Origin: Aureococcus anophagefferens
Lineage: Eukaryota > Sar > Pelagophyceae > Pelagomonadales > Pelagomonadaceae
Length of the DNA: 64,000 nucleotides
Direction of reading: 5' to 3'
Assembly (NCBI RefSeq): GCF_000186865.1
Contig: NW_008705573.1
Coordinates: forward strand, 1,006,918-1,070,917
In this document: positions 59,664-64,000 of the stretch, one piece after another
Position numbering within the stretch: the first letter of the stretch is position 1
Layout: every line of letters begins with the position of its first letter
Translations under genes and position numbers: made by a program
The notes under the pieces: generated by a model
Told to the model about the DNA's origin: nothing
The model's input: the letters and a program-made list of their open reading frames with translations, nothing else
Databases searched by the model: none

Positions 59664-61487
59664 ATGGCCGAAGGCCGCAGCGCGCGCACGCGCGCGCTCA
59701 ACGAGGAGCTGCACCAGTACGCGCGGCGCAAGGATTATGCGAACGTCATGGCGACGCTCGCGCGCGGCGAGCGGGACAAGACCGTCGACGGCCGCACCTT
59801 CGCCATCGCCATCAGCGCCTGCGCCGACGCCGGCGACGCCGCGGGCGCCGTGCGGCTCCTGCGCGCGGCGGCCGACCGCGGCGGCAAGTGCGCGCCGGAG
59901 GTCGCCGCGTGCACGGCCTGCGTCAAGGCGCTCTGCGGCGACGACCTGCCCGGCGCGAGGGAGCTCCTGCGGGCCATGGCGCGCGCGCCCGCGGCGACGC
60001 CGCGCTTCGGCGCGCTCGCGGAGGCCGCGCGGCCCAACGCGCGGACGGCGAACACGTTCCTGCGCGGCTGCCTGCGCCACGGCGACGGGCGCGCCGCGGA
60101 CTGGTGCGTCGAGGCCATGGAAGCCTGGGGCCTCGAGGCCGACGCGAACGGTCGATCCTACGTCTGCGCGACGCACGCGGCGGCCCTGCGGCCCGCGGAG
60201 GCCCGGGCGGCGCTCCGGGGGTTCGACGAGGCGGAGCCGCTGGTCAGGGTCGCGCGCGCGCACGCGCTCCTCGGCGACGCGGCCGCGGCGGTCGCCGTCG
60301 CCGACGAGGCGCTCGCGCTGCCGACGAGCGAGGCCGCCGCGGGCCGCGCGGGCCTGCGGGACGACGCGCGGCGCGCGGCGTCCAACGACGCCTTCCGCGC
60401 GCACCGCGCGGCCGAGGCGCGGCGCGACGCGGAGCTCGTCCGCGAGGCCGCGAAGCGCGCGTCCGCTTCCGCCACGCTCGCGGCGCTGGCCAAGGTCGTC
60501 GTCTGCGACCACCTCGAGGACCCCGCGGCGACGGTCGACGCGCTGAAGCGCGCCTTCGGCCTCGAGGAGGTCGCGTACCGCGCCGCGCGGGAGGCGCTCG
60601 GCGCGGGCGCGTCGCGCGCGGACCGGAAGCGCGTCGGGAAGCGCGTCCGCGACGCGCTGGCCGCCGTCGAGGCGCGGCGCGCCGGCGCCCTCGACGTGCG
60701 CGCGCTCGTCGCGCCGGGCGCGGCGACGGCGCACGTCGAACTGGGCTGCGGCGACGGCGAGTGGGCCGCGGCGCGCGCGAGCGCCAGCCCGGACGAGGCC
60801 TGGCTCTGCTGCGAGTGGCGCCACGACCGCGCGGCGGCCGTCGTCGGCCGCGCGGCCCTGTCGGGGCTCGCGAACCTGGGCGTCGCGCGCGGCGCGGCGC
60901 TCCCGCTCGTGGCCGCGCTCGGCGCCGGCACCGTGGACCGCGTCTACGCGAACTTCCCCGAGCCGCCGGCGCAGACGGGCGCCGTCGACGGCGACTTCGA
61001 CGGGCGCCACATGCTCGACGGGCCGTGCCTGCACGCCGTCGCGAAGGCGCTGCGGCCGGGCGGCGCGCTCACGGTCGTCACGGACAACGAGTGGTACGCG
61101 CGGCTCTCCGCGGACGCCGCGGCCGCCGTCGGCGGCTGGGCGACGCCGGCGCTGACATCGGCGCCGGGCGAGCGCTACGTCCGCCACTACGCGCGCGGCG
61201 CCGTCGCGGTCTACGCGGGCGCGCCGGGGCCGGCCGTGGGCCACGGCGCGGTCTCGGCGGCCGGCGACTCCTTCTTCGACCGCCTGTGGCGCCGCGGCGT
61301 CTCGCAGCACGCGTCCGCCGGCGACCGCTACGTGCTCCACCTCGTCCGCAACGGCGACGCGCCGCGCGAGCCCGAGGCGCGCGCGGCACCCGCCGCCGCC
61401 GCGCCGCCGGAGAAGCGGAAGCGCCGCGTGCCGACGGGCGGCAAGTACGGCAAGAAGAAGAAGAAGAAGAAGAAGGCGGCGGTGTAA
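59664..61487 (+). CDS. PPR-repeat / TrmB-like methyltransferase fusion
   Basis: 607 residues, single exon. Residues ~10-210 have PPR-type helix pairs: RALNEELHQYARRKDYANVM, DGRTFAIAISACADAGDAAG, NARTANTFLRGCLRHGDGRA, GRSYVCATHAAAL. Residues ~355-560 are a tRNA (guanine-N7)-methyltransferase-like fold: AHVELGCGDGEWAAARA (SAM loop), AWLCCEWRHDRAA, VDRVYANFPEPPAQTG (the NFPDPW-type motif) and LRPGGALTVVTDNEWYA. The tail ends KKKKKKKKAAV. PPR arrays read RNA sequence, so this may be an organellar tRNA or rRNA m7G enzyme with its own RNA-binding arm. No clear presequence is visible. Confidence 0.82.
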   Translation: MAEGRSARTRALNEELHQYARRKDYANVMATLARGERDKTVDGRTFAIAISACADAGDAAGAVRLLRAAADRGGKCAPEVAACTACVKALCGDDLPGARELLRAMARAPAATPRFGALAEAARPNARTANTFLRGCLRHGDGRAADWCVEAMEAWGLEADANGRSYVCATHAAALRPAEARAALRGFDEAEPLVRVARAHALLGDAAAAVAVADEALALPTSEAAAGRAGLRDDARRAASNDAFRAHRAAEARRDAELVREAAKRASASATLAALAKVVVCDHLEDPAATVDALKRAFGLEEVAYRAAREALGAGASRADRKRVGKRVRDALAAVEARRAGALDVRALVAPGAATAHVELGCGDGEWAAARASASPDEAWLCCEWRHDRAAAVVGRAALSGLANLGVARGAALPLVAALGAGTVDRVYANFPEPPAQTGAVDGDFDGRHMLDGPCLHAVAKALRPGGALTVVTDNEWYARLSADAAAAVGGWATPALTSAPGERYVRHYARGAVAVYAGAPGPAVGHGAVSAAGDSFFDRLWRRGVSQHASAGDRYVLHLVRNGDAPREPEARAAPAAAAPPEKRKRRVPTGGKYGKKKKKKKKAAV

Positions 61488-61727
61488 GTTTCTAAGTTAC
61501 AGGTCGCGGGTTAAGCAGGGGGGGACGTGCGGGCAGCGGAGGCGGAGGCGCCTGTAGTGGCCCGGGTCGATCTCCTGATTCCCGGGAGAACAGACGTCCG
61601 CGCCGGCGGCCTAGCCGCTAGCGCGCAGTCAGGCACAGGGGCTTATAGCAATCGGGAGCGGGCTGGTCGCGGACTTTGTGCGACCAGTGGGAGCGGGGGG
61701 TGTGTTTTGGTGTTGGCGCGCCCGTGG

Positions 61728-64000
61728 TCAGGGGCTGACCGCGGGCGCGGGTTGCTGGACGACGGGCACGACCGCCGCGGGCTGCGGCACGGGCACCGGC
61801 GCGCTGGGCGCGGGCGGCGCCGCGGCCATGGCGACGTCCGCGCGCGGCGCCGCGGGCGCGGCGGGCGCGGCCCGCGGCGCCGCGGGCGCGGTGACGACGC
61901 GCGGCGCCGCGGGCGCGGCGACGACGCGCGGCTGCGCCGCCGCCGCCGCCGCGGGCGGCCGCGGCGCGGCGGCGGCCGGCGCGGCCGGCGCGGGCGCGGC
62001 CGGCGGCGCCGCGGCCGGCGCGCCGGCGGCGCAGGGCTCGGCGATGAGCTCGCCGGACGCGTCCTTGCGCCGCATGTAGCCCTCGCGGCCGCGCGCGCGG
62101 CAGGTGTCGCACTTGGACGCCGCGAGCTTGCCCGCGAACGCCGCGAGGTTGCGGAAGCGCTTGCAGCCCTTGCACCACTTGAAGTAGCGGCGGCGGCGAC
62201 GACCGCGGGCGCGGCGGCGGGCGTCGCGGGCGCCGCCGCGGGCGCGGCGGGCGCGGCGGCGACGGCCGCGGCCGCGGGCGCCGCGGGCGCCGCGGGCGCC
62301 GCGGGCGCCGCGGCGACGGCCATGGGCACCGGGGCGGGCGTCGCGGGCGCCGCGGGCGCGGCCGCCGGCGCGACCGTCGCGGGCGTCGCCGGCGCCGCCG
62401 CGGGCGCGGGCGTCGCGGGCGGCGCGGGCGTCGCCGGCGCGGCGGGCGCCGCGGGCGGCGCGGGCGGCGCGGGCGCGGCGGGCGCGGCGGGCGGGCGGGC
62501 GGCGGGCGCGGCCGCGGGGTCGCCCGGGACGCGGCCGCACATGACGCAGTGGCGCGCGCCCCGCGCCTTGGCGCGCGGGTAGTTGATGAGCGCGTCGTAG
62601 ACCGGCGCGGCGCCCGGGGGCAGCTCCGTGAGCGGCGGCAACGTCGTCGCGGGCACCGTCGACGACACGGCCCCCGCCACCGTCGCCGGCAGGACGCGGC
62701 TCTTGTCGTCGGGGTCGACGCCGCCGCCGCCGACGGCGGGCTGCGCGAGCACCGTCGTCGCGGGCGTCGCGGTGCCCTGGCCGTCGTTCGCCCGCGGCGG
62801 CGCGACGGCGACGGGCTGCTTCTTCCGGCCCGACGCCTTGGCGTCGCGCCGGGCACCGCGGGGCGCTTCGTCGCGCATGCGCGCCATGGCCGCGGCCTTG
62901 GAGCCCTTGGGCTTGCCGCCGCCGCCGGAGGAAGCCCGCCGGCGGGACGCGGAGCCGCGGCCGCGGCTCGCCGCGGGCGGCTTCCGCGTGTTCGCGCCGC
63001 CGCGCTGGGGCAGCAATTCCACGCAGTCGACGACGCCGTCGAGGTCCATCTCGAAGGCCACGTCCTGGTCGAAGGACCAGGTGCTGTCGACCGTCGAGCC
63101 GCGGCGGCGCCGGACGACGCCCGCGGCGGCGATCGCCGCGGCCGCGGCCGCGTCGTCGATGTCGCTGGAGAAGACCGCGCCGCCCATGTCGTCGAGGTCC
63201 ATGAGCGTCTCGAACTCGAGGCCCACGGACGCCACGGAGTCCGTCCGGTGGCGCCGCGACGAGTCCGGCGTGCCCGGTAGCGACTCGAGATTCGAGATCT
63301 CGAGCTTCCCCGCGCGGATCAGCCGCTCCAGCGGCTCCGCGTCCTTGTTGCCCGACGCGACGAAGTGGTCCAGCGCCGCGTGGAGCTCGTCGTGGTCGCC
63401 GAGGATCAGTAAATCCTTGATCGCGTTCTTCTGCCGCGCGTCGATGATGCCCTTGGCTTCGAGCGCGGCGATGCACCGGAGGCGGCGCACGGCGTTGCGG
63501 CCGCCGCCCGCGGGCCGCCGCGGCGGCGGCCGCTCCTCGAGGGACCCGTCGCTGCGCGCGCTGTCGAGGCTCGCCGGCTGGGCCCGGAGCCGCATGGAGT
63601 TGAGCGACGACGAGAGCTCGTCCTCCGAGGGGGCCCGGTCTCTCTCGGACTTGACGCGGACGCGGCCGCCCCAGGTGTGGGCGCCGCCGTGGCGCTCGAG
63701 GGTGCCCGCGCGGGGGCCCTCGGCCCGCGACCGGCTCTTCTTCGTCGAGTGGGTCCGGTCCGCGGACGCGGGCGTGCCGTTCGGAGGCGTGTGCGAGAGG
63801 AACGCGAGCTCGCGGCCGTCGAGCGCCGGCGGCCTAAGGACGGGCGGTTCGGAGGGCGCGGGGGGGGGTAAAATGTCGCGGACCGCGCCGACGGCACGGG
63901 CGGGGGCGGCGGCGGTTTCGAACGGGGCGCCGGATACGCGCGGCTGCTCCCAGTCGACGACGCCCCGGTCGACGAGGCTTCCCGAGCGCACGAGCTCCGC
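61728..64000 (-). CDS. low-complexity protein with CxxC zinc motif (5' end beyond window; internal frame break)
   Basis: The frame is open to the window edge. Recognisable parts: a helical pair RLRCIAALEAKGIIDARQKN...LGDHDELHAALDHFVASGNK; HCVMCGRVPG; a long Ala/Pro tract; and, in another frame, YFKWCKGCKRFRNLAAFAGK, SKCDTCRARGREGYMRRK, then Ala/Pro to the stop at 61728. The paired C-x2-C motifs suggest a zinc-binding module, perhaps DNA binding. The frame change lies inside the GCG/CCC repeat at about 62180-62520, where no splice acceptor is evident, so a repeat-length error or real indel is likely. Confidence 0.6.

Overview
The window is nuclear DNA of a microbial eukaryote. The genes are interrupted by GT-AG and GC-AG introns. 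They encode cytosolic ribosomal protein eL14, the spliceosomal DEAH helicase PRP2/DHX16, a COMM-domain protein, RGS proteins and a chloroplast-import Tic22 homologue whose N-terminus looks like an ochrophyte plastid presequence. Very high GC, dense gene packing, MYND and RGS proteins, and above all a repeated ~192-bp intron-forming transposon (an introner element) point to a pelagophyte such as Aureococcus anophagefferens. The species name is inference; no identity search was run. No tRNA, rRNA, CRISPR array or prokaryotic operon is visible. A 50-N scaffold gap lies at 2494-2543.

Layout. 1-4.6 kb: tail of an alpha/beta hydrolase, a MYND protein, an aliphatic amidase cut by the gap, and a DUF4476-like/villin-headpiece protein. 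4.7-16.3 kb: an FtsJ-type methyltransferase, PRP2/DHX16 with three introners in a row, a CmcJ-like protein, eL14, a J-domain protein and a membrane aspartyl protease. 16.3-27.1 kb: a KCNH/CNG-like channel, a hypothetical protein, a small MITE, a CFAP141-like protein, a rhomboid, a TPR protein, a pyroglutamyl-peptidase/UBA/PTH2 fusion and a CDF metal transporter. 27.5-41.3 kb: a possible AP2-like protein, a zinc-finger PP2C, Tic22, EFCAB10-like, a sulfotransferase, a GPI-type protein, GLRX5, a tryptophan-repeat coiled coil and an AFG1-type ATPase. 41.4-64 kb: a 7TM-RGS receptor, ankyrin protein, EFHC1-like, SET protein, histidine phosphatase, COMM protein, RGS-PP2C fusion, EF-hand protein, RING protein, METTL21-like and fucosyltransferase-like proteins, a PPR/TrmB fusion and a CxxC zinc protein that runs off the end.

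Genes alternate strand, so most boundaries are short head-to-head promoters (about 95-230 bp) or tail-to-tail junctions (down to overlapping stop codons). Several products belong to shared systems: axoneme (CFAP141-like, EFCAB10, EFHC1), heterotrimeric G-protein signalling (7TM-RGS, RGS-PP2C), dephosphorylation (two PP2Cs, a histidine phosphatase), and RNA or protein methylation (FtsJ, METTL21, PPR-TrmB, SET).

The most informative system is the introners. Eleven insertions in nine genes, in two families with different termini but a shared core, each lie between copies of an 8-bp target duplication. The upstream duplication supplies the 5' splice site (GT or GC) and the element supplies the 3' AG, so splicing restores the host frame exactly. 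In the cases that can be added up from start to stop, the resulting coding length is a multiple of three.
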